64,000 bases of DNA, from positions 62,001 through 126,000 of the forward strand of contig NW_025776229.1 of assembly GCF_021130785.1 (NCBI RefSeq), given 5' to 3'. A program made the translations under genes and the position numbers. Positions 1-10,660 of this stretch are shown here, in pieces; positions within the stretch are counted from its first letter, which is position 1, and each line of letters opens with the position of its first letter. The notes beneath the pieces were generated by a model, which did no database searches, was not told where the DNA came from, and saw only the letters and a program-made list of their open reading frames with translations. The DNA comes from Homalodisca vitripennis. Its lineage: Eukaryota; Arthropoda; Insecta; Hemiptera; Cicadellidae.

Positions 1-780
1 AATAAAAATAAGAATAATTTTTAAAAAACAACAATATTTTATTATTACAATATTATTATCAACTTCTTTCCAACACATAAAAATATTTCTTAAGTCACAA
101 ATAAACTATTAATAACATGCAATAACAATAAGCATAAAGTACGTATAAAAATAATAATACACAATAACACAACTACACTCGTAATAATTACAAATATTTT
201 AGTTACATAAATCTAATGTAATGTCTACATAAGTCCCCAAAACGGTTGGAAGCAGAGGAATAATAATAATAATATTACCTCAGTCGTAATAGGTTAATAA
301 TACAGTAATAAGTATTAATAATGTAAAAAAAGTTTCACAGATTATCACAAACACATAAATTTTAAATGGTATTTCGGAATTTTCAGATTTGAACTTGGGA
401 CCTCTAGTTTTAATACACCTTGTTGGTAAAAGATGATGAAATTATTTTAAACTAATGCCCTGTATGTGAGTAACAGTTATCTTGTAAACAAATCTGTGTA
501 AAAATTAAAAAAATACAATTCATACTTTAAATTGTAATTTAAAAACCTCTGTAAAAATGAATATATAAAGACAGAAACAAAGACTAACCATTATATAACA
601 TACAGGGAGACAACAGCCCGCAGCAGAGTTCAATTGACATGGTAATGCTGAGTAAATACCTCCCTTTGTTGTTACTGTCTACTTCGTTGTCATTGTGCAG
701 TAGTAAAAAACTAGAATATTGTACAAAATAAATATAGGTAATAAATGTAGATTGGGCTTACTTAAAGAATTGAATCCTTA
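1..780 (-). repeat. Left arm of a dispersed repeat present inverted at 24738-26090
   Basis: Read on the minus strand, this stretch matches 24738-26090 almost from end to end: the ACTAGAGGTC block, the CTCTGCTTCC block with GGCTTATGTAGACATTACAT, and the GTAGACAGTAACAACAAAGG block occur in the same order. The partner copy carries about 600 bp (25168-25800) that is absent here. The outer edge is cut by the window boundary. No conserved protein is visible, and the open frames inside are short. It is a non-coding dispersed repeat of unknown class, perhaps a non-autonomous transposon. Confidence 0.8.
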
Positions 781-904
781 TAGTATTCGAGTGTTTACGA
801 GTGTAGTCTTCGTACATTAAAGACCCACGCTACACAAAATAAAACTATTGTGTAACAATGATTGTGTAACAATGATTGTGGAACTAAAATCACTTTTCGA
901 AGTG
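781..904. other. Short unassigned spacer
   Basis: AT-rich single-copy sequence between the inverted repeat arm and the satellite. It contains a small local duplication of TGTGTAACAATGATTG (855-885). No coding signal is seen. Confidence 0.6.
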
Positions 905-2255
905 TCGATGCTTATCGCGCAGTTCTGAATGGCCGTGGAGAGAGCGCCATTAACTGAGGACAGTGCTGCACAACCCATGGCTGAGGTAATCGCCTAAAAC
1001 CATCAGTCCAACATCCTCTGAAATGCACTGCCGATGTTTCAGTCGATGCTTATCGCGCAGTTATGGGTGGCCGTGGAGAGAGCGCCATTAACTGAGGACA
1101 GTGCTGCACAACCCATGGCTGAGGTAATCACCTAAAACCATCAGTCCAACATCCTCTGAGATGCACTGCCGATGTTTCAGTCGATGCTTATCGCGCAGTT
1201 ATGGGTGGCCGTGGAGAGAGCGCCATTAACTGAGGACAGTGCTGCACAACCCATGGCTGAGGTAATCACCTAAAACCATCAGTCCAACATCCTCTGAGAT
1301 GCACTGCCGATGTTTCAGTCGATGCTTATCGCGCAGTTATGGGTGGCCGTGGAGAGAGCGCCATTAACTGAGGACAGTGCTGCACAACCCATGGCTGAGG
1401 TAATCACCTAAAACCATCAGTCCAACATCCTCTGAGATGCACTGCCGATGTTTCAGTCGATGCTTATCGCGCAGTTATGGGTGGCCGTGGAGAGAGCGCC
1501 ATTAACTGAGGACAGTGCTGCACAACCCATGGCTGAGGTAATCACCTAAAACCATCAGTCCAACATCCTCTGAGATGCACTGCCGATGTTTCAGTCGATG
1601 CTTATCGCGCAGTTATGGGTGGCCGTGGAAAGAGCGGCATTAACTGAGGACAGTGCTGCACAACCCATGGCTGAGGTAATCGCCTAAAACCATCAGTCCA
1701 ACATCCTCTGAGATGCACTGCCGATGTTTCAGTCGATGCTTATCGCGCAGTTATGGGTGGCCGTGGAAAGAGCGGCATTAACTGAGGACAGTGCTGCACA
1801 ACCCATGGCTGAGGTAATCGCCTAAAACCATCAGTCCAACATCCTCTGAGATGCACTGCCGATGTTTCAGTCGATGCTTATCGCGCAGTTATGGGTGGCC
1901 GTGGAAAGAGCGGCATTAACTGAGGACAGTGCTGGACAACCCATGGCTGAGGTAATCACCTAAAACCATCAGTCCAACATCCTCTGAGATGCACTGCCGA
2001 TGTTTCAGTCGATGCTTATCGCGCAGTTATGGGTGGCCGTGGAGAGAGCGCCATTAACTGAGGACAGTGCTGCACAACCCATGGCTGAGGTAATTGCCTA
2101 AAACCATCAGTCCAACATCCTCTGAGATGCACTGCCGATGTTTCAGTCGATGCTTACCGCGCAGTTCTGGGTGGCCGTGGAAAGAGCGCCATTAACTGAG
2201 GACAGTGCTGGGCAACCCATGGCTGAGGTAATCGCCTAAAACCATCAGTCCAACA
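905..2255. repeat. 138-bp tandem satellite, about 9.9 copies
   Basis: The block beginning TCGATGCTTATCGCGCAG recurs at 905, 1043, 1181, 1319, 1457, 1595, 1733, 1871, 2009 and 2147, an exact 138-bp period. The monomers differ by a few substitutions (GAGAGAGCGCC versus GAAAGAGCGGC, ATCACC versus ATCGCC versus ATTGCC). Base composition is near 50% GC, unlike the AT-rich surroundings. Although 138 is divisible by three, every monomer has stops in the frames inspected, so it is not protein repeats. A diverged inverted monomer lies at 22873-22965. Confidence 0.95.
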
Positions 2256-4330
2256 TTCTCTTCTTCCAATATTTCAGTGGCTGAGTATGTACATAATAAT
2301 GTTTTTCTCCCTCCGAGGGCATGTTTTAAATTGGTTCATTAAAATGATTCTGTATTCATCAAGTGTGGGAGCTTTGAATTTACTAGAGAGCTAACCATTA
2401 TTTGCCAGTTCCACTGTTAAAGAACTATCGTAATTAATAACCCTTCATCACAGCGTAGGGTAAGGGCGCGAGGGTCTGAAGATGTGATAAATCAAAAACA
2501 TGTTGCCAACCAAGATAACTTCCATCACCTATTTAAAATTATTAACGCAATCTTTATCGCCGATGATCTCCTGTTCCACATTTACGCTTTTGATTATTTT
2601 TTATTCTGGGAAATCCGTTTGCAATTGACGTCATACCGCTGTTAGATACAGTTTGTAAATTAGTAGTATGTAGATAGTAACGTAGCAATAGTGGGCAGAG
2701 TTGGTACAATACGAATGTTGAATTTATCTCCAATTCACCTTCCACTTAGTGCGGCGTCTGAAATCTGACAATGTCACAGAACTCCTGGAATCTGGAGTCC
2801 GCGTCTGTCTAAAAGATCCAAATAAAATTTGGCGATTCGACATCAGAGACAAAAGAGCTCCGTCTGGTTTACATAGCAGCCATCCATTGTAATATAGATA
2901 AAGAGGTGTTCTCGTTGTCTGACCAGGTACTTAAAATTGTGTATCTGAGTTTTGATTAAAAAACTGGTGAGAATACGGTGGCTTGTTACGTGCGAAATGT
3001 TTTTACGCGGGTTTCGTTTTTATCTACCGTTTTAATGATATTTTAAGTTTTATTTAATTGTTTTAATTTATATTACTTCTTTATGGATTAATAAAAATAC
3101 ACATTAAGCACGAGATTTTATTTTAAGTGAGTTATTTAACTAATTTAAACATGAAATTAAACTTTAATGAAAAGGACTCAAAGTAATCGTTAGGAAATTC
3201 GTTTAGTGAGGTCTTTTTGATAGTACGTTTTTATTTTTCTTCGCAGTTTACCTGGATCTCTACATCTTAATTGGACGCAGATGACTCGAGAGCTCAGTTA
3301 ATTGCATTCATTAAAATCCAATACCGTGCAGTATTCAAAGGAATGCGGTCGGGTCTGTCGGAGAGCATATTGAAACTACAAAACGATAAAAGACTGTTGT
3401 GATACAATCCTAGTATTGGCAAAAATCTGTAAAAATTGGCAAAAAGCGTTAAAAATGAAATCATATTTGTCTGTAGGTGTTTTCCCTTGGTTACCAAGAG
3501 AATCTTATCTGAATCCATTACTACTGCGAAACTTATTTATTATTTCAGTAACTACCATAAAAGGTATGCTTAATTTAAAATATACTTCTGCGTCTGCTAA
3601 ATCATTGCTAATGTTTCTTTTTCACGCTTGAATTACGTACTGAACCAACTGTTAGCAAACAAATGCATTTGTATTAGATGAATGTATAATACAGTTTTAC
3701 TTGTAGCCGGGGCTAATGCTTCTTGAAATATGTTCCTCAATTGGTTTTAACTAAGAAATAGGTTGTAAATAAATATTTTTAACTTATAATATAATATTTC
3801 CTAGACTTTTAAGACCAATGTTTATTTTGACGTGTGTGACATGGGTCGTGCGAGTTATAAAGGGCAATTGGCTGAGCTTTAGAAAAGCCTATCACTCGAG
3901 GGAATGGAAAAATATTATTTCTGTCTGTCTGTCTGCCAGCAAGTTATCTCGAGAACTCATTATAGTCGCTATGGACTTGAAAAGTTTCTTTTCTATATAG
4001 GAAATATCGAGTTCGATGACGTTGTATGTCACTCCATGACATAGACTGAGCATTATAAAACACTTATAGATTTGTCTCAAGGTAACCATGATGGCAATGA
4101 CGAATTCTCTGAATAAATAAGTTGTTAAAGAAACTACATAGAATCAAATGACTTTTTAACATAAGAAATGTTATACATATAGCCTTATGAAATGAGCTAT
4201 ATACATGAATATTGCATTCAAACTAAGCAAAGCCTGGCGACACGTGATTATTGCATACTCCTATCTCGTTATTTAAAGGCCAAGCTAACCTCCGTCAGTT
4301 ATTGAACGAGCTAAGGCTAAAAACAAAAGT
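2256..4330. other. Gene-free stretch with remnants of dispersed repeats
   Basis: No convincing gene. 2540-2745 read on the minus strand resembles 6240-6440 on the plus strand (shared AAACRGATTTCCCAGAAT and AATGTGGMACAGGAG), so it is a repeat copy and its 63-codon frame is probably not a gene. 3840-4100 contains CTGTCTGTCTGTCTGCC and GGTAACCATGATGGCAA, strings that recur elsewhere in the window near 30.5, 35.5, 43.0 and 56.8 kb. Confidence 0.55.
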
Positions 4331-4339
4331 TGCAAGCGA

Positions 4340-5036
4340 ATGAACAAAAAATACAATCCTAATTATCTCACTACTCTAACTATTCGCTACGTAAAAGGAA
4401 CATCAGAAAATGTTCGTAAGATTATTAGATTAGAAATTATTAATTTAAGATCTGTACTGTTTTTTAAGTCACAAAAAAAATTAAAACCCAAAAATCAAAC
4501 AACAGGAAACCAAGAATGTAATATATAAAATTTTCTGTGGATGCAAAAAGACGTATATCGGCCAAACATCAAGACCAGTGGAAACGAGGCTAAAAGAACA
4601 CATTTACAATTAATTATAAAAAAGAAAACCATTGGAAAATCTACATTAGTTGAACATGCCATAAAGTAAAATCACCATGTAAATTTTGAATCATCAAGTG
4701 TAGTTTTTTTAAAGAATCTTCCTGGACTAAAAGAAATAAAATTTTGCACCACGTATGACGGTTTTAAAATATAATTGTATTTCCCAACCTTTCGAAAATT
4801 TCAGTGATATTTTTTATACCATTAATAAAAGAAGAAATCCATTCCAAAACTATGAATTGCAAACCATATTTTTCTACATAATTCTTTTATAACTTATTAG
4901 TTTTCGGTCTTTACAATTAGTTTTAAATTTTATTCTATTTTATCATATGTATTTTTCTATTTTATACATATGTTCTTTATGTAAACAATATCTAACTGGT
5001 GACGCCTTAACCGGCGAAAGCGCTTTTGAAATAAAT
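4340..5036 (+). pseudogene. Penelope-like retroelement 3' remnant with GIY-YIG endonuclease
   Basis: The first open stretch (4340-4528) reads RYVKGTSENVRKIIR, the conserved block seen in Penelope-like elements between reverse transcriptase and endonuclease. In another frame from 4518, sequence continues with a GIY-YIG domain: a CGCKK cysteine knuckle, TYIGQTSRPVETRLKEH, and after a further break GKSTLVEHAIK with the domain's C-terminal His/Glu region. At least three frameshifts or stops break it. The reverse transcriptase palm upstream is absent. The element seems to run to GAAAGCGCTTTTGAAATAAA near 5010-5033, a typical Penelope-type 3' end. A dead 5'-truncated copy, as is usual for retroelements. 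Confidence 0.72.
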
Positions 5037-6302
5037 TAAATGTAGAAGAATAAAAAATGTCTTTTGTAATAAAATCTACTACTCACTTCCATCAAGAATA
5101 GAAAGTAGAAAAAGCTAATTTGTTTAAGCAATTTCCTCACACAGATTGAAAAGCACAAGCTAAAACTAATAATCATGTTGAAATAAGATAAATATGTCAG
5201 TGTTGTACAAATTGACAAGTTGTGCAATTTACCTTCATCAAGGAAATGTTACAAACTCTCGGAGATGTAACGTTAAAGTGGTAGATCGAGCGGTTTTATC
5301 GAGAGTCTTTCATATTTCACATTTGGCCCTTTAGTAGTTTAGTCTCAAGATTTATTGACCTAAACTTAATCACGTTTTCATTCTTTTGTTCTGCGCTTTC
5401 ATCTCAGGCTAACACAAATCTTTTATATCTCCAATTTCTTTTACAGCGTTTATTTAAGATTTATTTAACATCAACGTTTTACGTTATTTGATATTGTAAA
5501 ATATATTTACTATGCACAGTAACATTTTGAACATTTCTGAAATTCTTCAGAGTAGCAAATTCATTTTATTGTTCGTTAAGGATTTTTTGCATATAACGTA
5601 TTTATTACTATATATTATTTATATATTACAGTAGGCGATTCAGGATAAATATATGTTTATAATGAACATTCTGCTCTTTCTCTTTGTCAACAATTTTTAA
5701 CTTCACCGACCTCTGTGCTGTTATCGAAAGTAAATAAAATTTCTTATATCTAATTTACCTAACTATAATTAATTGATTAAAATAATTATCAATTCGATAA
5801 TTTTTGTAAATCGATTAAAATGAAAAAGACTTAGTATTTAAATATATTGCCCCTAAAATCCGTAAATAATTGGTAATAACGTTACAGCATATACAGGGTG
5901 TCCTGTGATAAGTGTTAGGAAAAACATTGCTTTAATGTACTTGTTATTGGTTACTAAATGTTGCATACTTAAGTAGTCATATTCTTACCTTAAAGGAATA
6001 AAAAGTATTTGAGTATTTACTAAAGTAAAGAACGTAAGTAAGTGTTCAATTAAAGTTCTTACTCTCAATGTTATTTGTCTCATTATTTAGTGTCATTTTT
6101 GGGACTATACATACACATAATTTTCTATAAGAATAAGCATTATTTGTTTTGATTGAGTTGTGTCTGTAAGCTTTCATTCATGTCTGAAGTTTAAATTTGT
6201 GCTAGTTGAGAAAAATCCGATAACTTACAACGTAGTTATAGTGGGAAACGTTGATTTAAAGTATTCACTCATTACATTCGTACATTAGTACATTCGTTGA
6301 AT
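5037..6302. other. Gene-free AT-rich stretch
   Basis: No supported gene. An isolated transposon-end-like string TATACAGGGTGTCC occurs near 5891 without a matching partner that I could find. The open frames here are short and low in complexity. Confidence 0.5.
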
Positions 6303-6690
6303 TTAGCTGCAGTTCCCCCCCCCCCCCCACCCCCCCCAACATGACATCAATTGTAAACAGATTTCCCAGAATCGAAAATAATAAAAAGCGTTAATGTGGC
6401 ACAGGAGGTCAAGGCAATACAGATTAAGATAACGATTGTAAATGAGTCATAGATTTTAAATACGTCATAAGTATGTAAAAGTGTTAGGAGCAACTCTAAG
6501 ATAAATTAGGAAAATGCGGGCACATAATGCAATACACCCAAAATTCTGTTTCATATAAATGTGTGCGTGTGTGTGTGTTTTTATATATATATATTTATAT
6601 ATATATATATATATATATATAATTGTTGAATCACATGTGGATTCAATGTTTATTGAAATTAAATAAGGCTATTGCCATTTATACAATTTA

Positions 6691-6733
<43 letters not shown>
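6303..6733. repeat. Poly-C tract, (GT)n and (AT)n microsatellites flanking the Polinton
   Basis: A C-rich run interrupted once by A lies near 6315-6340. A GT-rich run is at about 6560-6580, and (AT)n tracts lie at about 6582-6620 and 6698-6733. The last tract is the left part of the (TA)n target into which the Polinton inserted; its last six bases TATATA (6728-6733) match the six bases after the element's right end. Confidence 0.8.
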
Positions 6734-6735
<2 letters not shown>

Positions 6736-6816
6736 TAGATAGTAATATGGGGTTCCTGGCGCACTTTCGGAGCCGACCGAAAAGCAATGTAAAATACTGT
6801 TCAATGTACCATAAAG
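6734..6816 (+). repeat. Left terminal inverted repeat of the Polinton
   Basis: Pairs with 22568-22649 in inverse orientation. The best conserved blocks are TGGCGCACTTT and CAATGTAAAATACTGTT. Polinton repeats are often 100 bp or more; this one is short and about one base in five differs, which suggests an old insertion or divergence of the two ends. Confidence 0.85.
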
Positions 6817-7150
6817 GAAGCTGAGAAATAACACAGCAAATCTCAATGAAAAATTAACCGAATCTACAGTCTTTCGTCTCCAAAAGCGATCGGTACATTA
6901 CTATCTACTCTGTGGAATGAAAAATTAACCGAATCTGAGCTTCTACTTTCTTAAGCTGTGCTTTGTAAAAATGTTGTCAAATCTGCTACGAATAAAGGAA
7001 AAATCTTCGAAATCTTAATAAAATTTAATCAATTTAAAACATTTTTACTAAAAACATACTGTACTTTAATAAAAAAACTTTTCTACTAAATAAACAACAT
7101 GAACTCACCAAGCTCTCTTCAGTTTCTAGCATTAAAACAGTGCAACAAAG
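6817..7150. other. Left non-coding arm of the Polinton with 21-bp direct repeat and inverted terminal copy
   Basis: A 21-bp sequence starting AATGAAAAATTAACC is repeated exactly at 6845-6865 and 6916-6936. Between the copies, 6898-6909 (TTACTATCTACT) is an exact inverted copy of the element's first 12 bases. No coding frame; it probably holds the promoter of the plus-strand gene at 7151. Confidence 0.7.
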
Positions 7151-7650
7151 ATGAATTCAAACGAATTACCAAAACATTTTAAAGAACAGTTGATACTTTC
7201 CTTAAATGATACAGAATTCAAAGAACTTGTAAAGTCTTTTGCAGAAAAAACGTCTAATGGAGTGGTAGTGTTTTTACTATCGGCAAAAAACTAAAAAAGT
7301 AAGGGATTACATATTTAATATAATTACGAAAGATATTGAAAAGAAAGTAAAAAATAAACAAACAGAGAGTTTTCATCGTTTTTTTTATGACATTTTTCCC
7401 ATATTATACGTCCTTTCAAGATAATCAAGACTTAATTGATGAATTTCTTAGGAATTTTTGTGAGTATCAAGATTTATCAACACAATTCATTAAAGAGCAT
7501 TATAGAATTTTTCTTATAGAATATAGCCACATTTTGTGTGAAACAAAAGGTATTACTGTAGATAATATTCCATGTGATTCCTATGAAGAAAGACACCAAC
7601 TATGGTTATCAAAACAGTACTATGACGTGGGGAGGGACTGCAAGTTTTAG
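7151..7650 (+). pseudogene. Unknown Polinton left-arm protein, frameshifted
   Basis: I do not recognise this protein. An ATG at 7151 opens 47 codons rich in Lys, Glu, Phe and Leu that end at TAA near 7291. The same style of charged, helix-prone sequence then continues in other frames and ends with the 87-codon frame at 7387-7650, which includes a cluster of acidic and aromatic residues. The simplest reading is one gene of about 165 codons with two frameshifts, one beside an A-rich run near 7288 and one beside the run of eight T at 7380. It is the only gene reading rightward from the left terminus and ends 10 bp before the stop of the convergent gene at 7661. Confidence 0.5.
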
Positions 7651-7660
7651 AGTTAAGACT

Positions 7661-7967
7661 TTATTCTACAAAGTTAATTGTTATAATTTCTTTATCTTTT
7701 ATAGTCTTCTTTCCAGTAACAATCAAGTGTAATTTTTCATTTTTGTTTAATTCTTTAATCTTTTTCTCATCCAAATCAGTCAAAAATCTGTTCGGCAAGT
7801 GTACTTTACAATCTTCCAACTCGGCAATTATTGTAAACCCGAATTTATCTTTCATTTTTCTCCAAATTCAAGATTCTATGTTTCTTCCTTTCTTCCAATT
7901 CATTTAACTTCTTATACTCTTTAAACTTACATTCTCCAATATCATTTAACTCTTTCAAGAACTCCAT
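7661..7967 (-). pseudogene. Small conserved-looking Polinton protein, one frameshift
   Basis: Translation starts at ATG 7967, directly downstream of CTATTTAA, and gives a short Lys/Glu-rich helix. After a one-base frame change near 7860 it continues into the 64-residue frame ending at 7661, with KVHLPNRFLTDL followed by a beta-strand-rich tail LHLIVTGKKT. From memory, small proteins with a LPxRF block followed by an LxxVxxG strand occur next to polymerase and capsid genes in invertebrate Polintons, but their function is not known to me. It sits between the unknown gene at 7151 and the zinc-ribbon gene starting at 8494. Confidence 0.5.
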
Positions 7968-7976
7968 TTTAAATAG
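7965..7976 (-). promoter_or_regulatory. Start-codon TATA motif CTATTTAAAATG
   Basis: Member of the CTATATAAATG-like series found at the start codons of this element. It precedes the gene at 7661-7967. Confidence 0.5.
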
Positions 7977-7983
7977 AAAAAAT

Positions 7984-8494
7984 TTAAAGACGGAAAAAAT
8001 GAAATTCGCTAACCTTCACTCGAGAAGTCGGGGAGAATGTGAGTAAAACCGCATTCTTTTCAAGAGGTTCTTCGTTTAATTTCTCCAAATGTACTATAAA
8101 ATCATCGAGGATTTCTGGTTCAAAATCATAAACAAATTCAACATCCAGATAATGAAAAAATACAGGTAATATCTTTTCATAATAAACGTGTGTATCGATA
8201 CCAACAAACCTAATGTATTCTTTGAAAAGGAAAATAATTTTGTCAATGGTTCCAAGAGATAAGTAAAAATTTTTATTCTGTTTTCTAAATTCTGTAACAA
8301 ATTTTGTTTGCTTCTTGTCTCCATATTGCAATTTTGTAAGCAGGTTATTCAAATGTGTTAATTTATTTCGAAAATTTCTTAGGTTTAGGTCTTTCTAACA
8401 AAATTAAATTACAACCTCTACAAACTAAATATCTTTTATCGATAATTTCTCCTCTATTAGAACACTTGTAACAGTTGGCATTATACTCTTCCAT
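7984..8494 (-). pseudogene. Zinc-ribbon protein with helical C-terminal part, frameshifted
   Basis: An ATG at 8494, preceded by TTTGTTTAA, opens 43 codons with two knuckles, CYKC and CRGC, typical of a small zinc ribbon, ending at TAA 8363-8365. A 122-codon frame (7984-8352) follows at once in another frame, has no ATG of its own near its beginning, and is rich in Phe, Tyr and Leu. I read both as one gene of about 170 codons joined across one frameshift; two separate small genes is the alternative. No function is recognised. Confidence 0.45.
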
Positions 8495-8518
8495 TTAAAC
8501 AAAAAGATTTTTTTATAA
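8495..8518. promoter_or_regulatory. 24-bp divergent promoter between two head-to-head genes
   Basis: Only 24 bp separate the minus-strand ATG at 8494 and the plus-strand ATG at 8519. Each ATG has its own TATA-like string: TTTAAATG on the minus strand and TTATAAATG on the plus strand. Confidence 0.55.
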
Positions 8519-8761
8519 ATGGAGATTATGGAACTAAGTCTGCCGAGATATAAATTTTTCAGCGCAAATGTTTGTGTTTACATTTCTACAACAGAGATAA
8601 ATAGAAATAATTTCATTCTATTGTACAACTATTTAGGATATTATGTGTACGATTATAAAGATTATTACGGGAGAAATCGGGATTTTTCAGTGGCGAAAGA
8701 GTATATTTTTGAAATATTAGAAGGAATGAAAGAGAATAATATGAACATCATTAACTACTGA
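8519..8761 (+). CDS. Unknown 80-residue Polinton protein
   Basis: An uninterrupted frame of 80 codons beginning at an ATG placed directly after TTATAA. The protein is rich in Tyr and Asn, with YNYLGYYVYDYKDYYG in the middle and an acidic, helix-prone C-terminus. No signal peptide or known motif is seen. It is one of very few genes in the element without a frameshift. It lies between the zinc-ribbon gene, divergent across 24 bp, and the 3' end of the capsid gene, convergent with a 64-bp gap. Function unknown. Confidence 0.5.
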   Translation: MEIMELSLPRYKFFSANVCVYISTTEINRNNFILLYNYLGYYVYDYKDYYGRNRDFSVAKEYIFEILEGMKENNMNIINY

Positions 8762-8825
8762 ATTTCTCTAATATCGTTCTTAATCACATCATAGGCTAAA
8801 AATTTCTCAGAGACAACAAACAACA

Positions 8826-9982
8826 TTAACAAATCGCGTTTGTAACAGCTTTTTGAAAATCATATTTGATAATTATATTGTTCTTTGAACCAGAAATATT
8901 TGTCAAACTCTTTGTTGTATCAATGACATAAATAGGTCTATTCGCTAAATATTCTTTAGGATTGTAATACATTTCCTTATTATTACAGTAAACTTTCTTA
9001 AAATCTTGATACATCTGATACATGATTCTGAAAAGACCTCCGGAAATGTTTAAATTTTGTAATTCATCTGGATAATAAGAACCGTTCAATTTTACTCTGA
9101 TATTTTTTACATCCAAACTATCAAACTTTGAAGGATTTTTTTCTTGATTATTCTGTCTATCTGTTTGAAAACCTATGATAACGAACTTGGGATTGAAGAT
9201 ATTTCTATAAAATATTTGTGATATCGAACGAATAAGTTGTTCCGGAAATACCTTTTTGTTCAATACATTGCCAATCTAGAAAATTAAAACATAATGTTTT
9301 GACTTTTTGTAATTTCATCAATCAACCTAATTTTACTCGTGGTTTTATAATCAATCATTGGAACTCTAATAAAAAAATCTGTAATTGTTATTTTTCCATC
9401 AACAGGCATAACATTTCCAGTTGCAGTCTTCAGAATCACATCATCGTCTTCTGCTCTTATAAAACTTAGATAAAATCCTCCTTTATAGATCGGAATAGTA
9501 ACATTTTCAAAAAAATCCTAATCCAAAATGAGATAAATTTCCAGCTGCTTCAAAAAACACCAAATTTAAAATCTGATTCAAAGCCATTAGAAGTTTGAGA
9601 AATAACATCACTTTTTGAATACGAAATAGTTCCTTTAATTGTGCTTAATTTGGCCACAGTTTTTCGACTTCTTCTATCAATTTATTGTGTTTTCTTACTT
9701 CAATCTTAGAAATAAAAACGGTATAAAAATTATCGATTAATCTAACATTATCAGTTCCAAGATATGCTTGACCATCTTGTTTTGTTAAAGTTCCAGAAAT
9801 ATAAAACTGGAAGTTAGACGAGCAAAAGTTATCTCCAAAATCAATATTAAACTCAGTTCTTTTATTCGGTTCATTCAAATGTTGTTTACTAATTGGATAG
9901 AAATTTTTAAACTCCGCCCTTTCAATATCACTAGCATATTTTCTGTAGTCCGCTAAAGAGAAAATTTAGAAATTTTAAACAT
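8826..9982 (-). pseudogene. MCP: Major capsid protein, double jelly-roll type, frameshifted
   Basis: The likely start is ATG 9982, and the product would be about 385 residues. The N-terminal third (frame 9645-9878) has FNIDFGDNFC, an aromatic strand with FQFYISGTL, and KIEVRKHNKLIEEVE. The middle (about 9290-9640) has IRAEDDD and PVDGKITI. The C-terminal frame (8826-9263) has PKFVIIGFQTDRQNNQEKNP, SYYPDELQNLNI, YQDFKKVY and a final strand. These blocks in this order are the hallmark of the double jelly-roll capsid family found in invertebrate Polintons and adintoviruses. At least three frameshifts separate the parts. Length is at the short end of the family. The start overlaps the stop of a tiny membrane peptide. 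Confidence 0.8.
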
Positions 9983-10070
9983 CGTGTATCATTTTTTCAT
10001 TCGATCTAATGTACGTTTTTATAAGAAAAGATATAAATTTTAGTAAAATAATTAAAAAGATTAGAGTCAT
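9975..10070 (-). CDS. Tiny membrane peptide, 31 residues, overlapping the capsid start
   Basis: ATG at 10070 opens 31 codons. The first part, LIFLIILLKFISFLI, is one hydrophobic span, followed by a short charged tail; the stop at 9975-9977 overlaps the capsid ATG by 8 bases. It begins three bases after the stop of the upstream gene. Small single-span peptides are common in viral capsid gene clusters, but I cannot assign a role. It might be chance, since the frame is short and the region AT-rich; the tight packing supports a real gene. Confidence 0.4.
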   Translation of the reverse strand: MTLIFLIILLKFISFLIKTYIRSNEKMIHDV

Positions 10071-10072
10071 TT

Positions 10073-10474
10073 TTAATGATCTACTTCGTCATATTCAGGA
10101 TTCTCTTCCTTAAATTTTGCGATCTCGGTCACATATTTCAATAAAATCTGGCACAGGATAGTAACCGCTATCTATAATATTATTCCAATCAACTGTATCT
10201 TTATTTTCATCCAAAAACTTTATACTCAAGTGTTGATAGAGACAAAGAACAGACATATGATCTTTTAATTGATAATGTATATTTTCTTGAATGAAACTCT
10301 GATGATAAAGTTTGATATTTAGCAATGTTATACCAATTCAATTTGTTTACGTATAATCTCATCATATCTTCGGATTAATTCATATTTTTGAGAAATGTCA
10401 TCCCAATGTTCTTTTTTCAAATCTCTTTCGTGTTGCATTATAAAAAGATCGAAAGCACTGTAATGTCCCGCCAT
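10073..10474 (-). pseudogene. Unknown Polinton protein of about 130 residues, frameshifted
   Basis: ATG 10474 opens a frame starting MAGHYSAFDLFIMQHERDL, continues in a second frame (10110-10325) with YPVPDFIEI, and ends in a third with ENPEYDEVDH just before TAA 10073-10075. Two frameshifts. Sequence is acidic and helix-prone. Spacing is virus-like: 2 bp after the stop of the zinc ribbon upstream and 2 bp before the membrane peptide downstream. Position directly upstream of the capsid gene suggests a structural or assembly role, but I recognise no family. Confidence 0.5.
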
Positions 10475-10476
10475 CT

Positions 10477-10646
10477 CTATTTATTAGGAAAAAATTTCAA
10501 AATCAAGTTTTTATAAATTGGCTTCTTTTTAGCGTTACATTCAGCACATTTTCCAGAAATTCTCTTAACTCCATTGATGTTTGCATAGTATTTTATATCG
10601 TTTGTGGCAGTTTTTTTTTACATCTCACACAATATATGAGCGCCAT
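10477..10646 (-). pseudogene. DUF5679-like small zinc ribbon, one frameshift
   Basis: ATG 10646 follows TTATATAA directly. The product has IYCVRCKK near its start and NGVKRISGKCAECNAKKK after about 20 residues: two CxxC knuckles separated by an NG...K-GKC turn, the pattern of the DUF5679 zinc-ribbon family known from Polintons and other DNA viruses. The frame breaks once, at a run of eight A (10610-10617 region), as expected of a one-base homopolymer slip. About 55 residues; the role is unknown in the family, likely nucleic-acid or capsid-associated. Confidence 0.7.
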
Positions 10647-10654
10647 TTATATAA
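10644..10654 (-). promoter_or_regulatory. Start-codon TATA motif TTATATAAATG
   Basis: One of the best matches to the series; it contains the start codon of the DUF5679-like gene. Confidence 0.55.
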
Positions 10655-10660
10655 GGAAAA

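Noticed and set aside
905..2255. CRISPR array
   Set aside because: Head-to-tail 138-bp units without unique spacers in eukaryotic DNA; it is a satellite.
2554..2745. 63-codon frame on the minus strand
   Set aside because: Part of a repeat with a related, frame-broken copy at 6240-6440.
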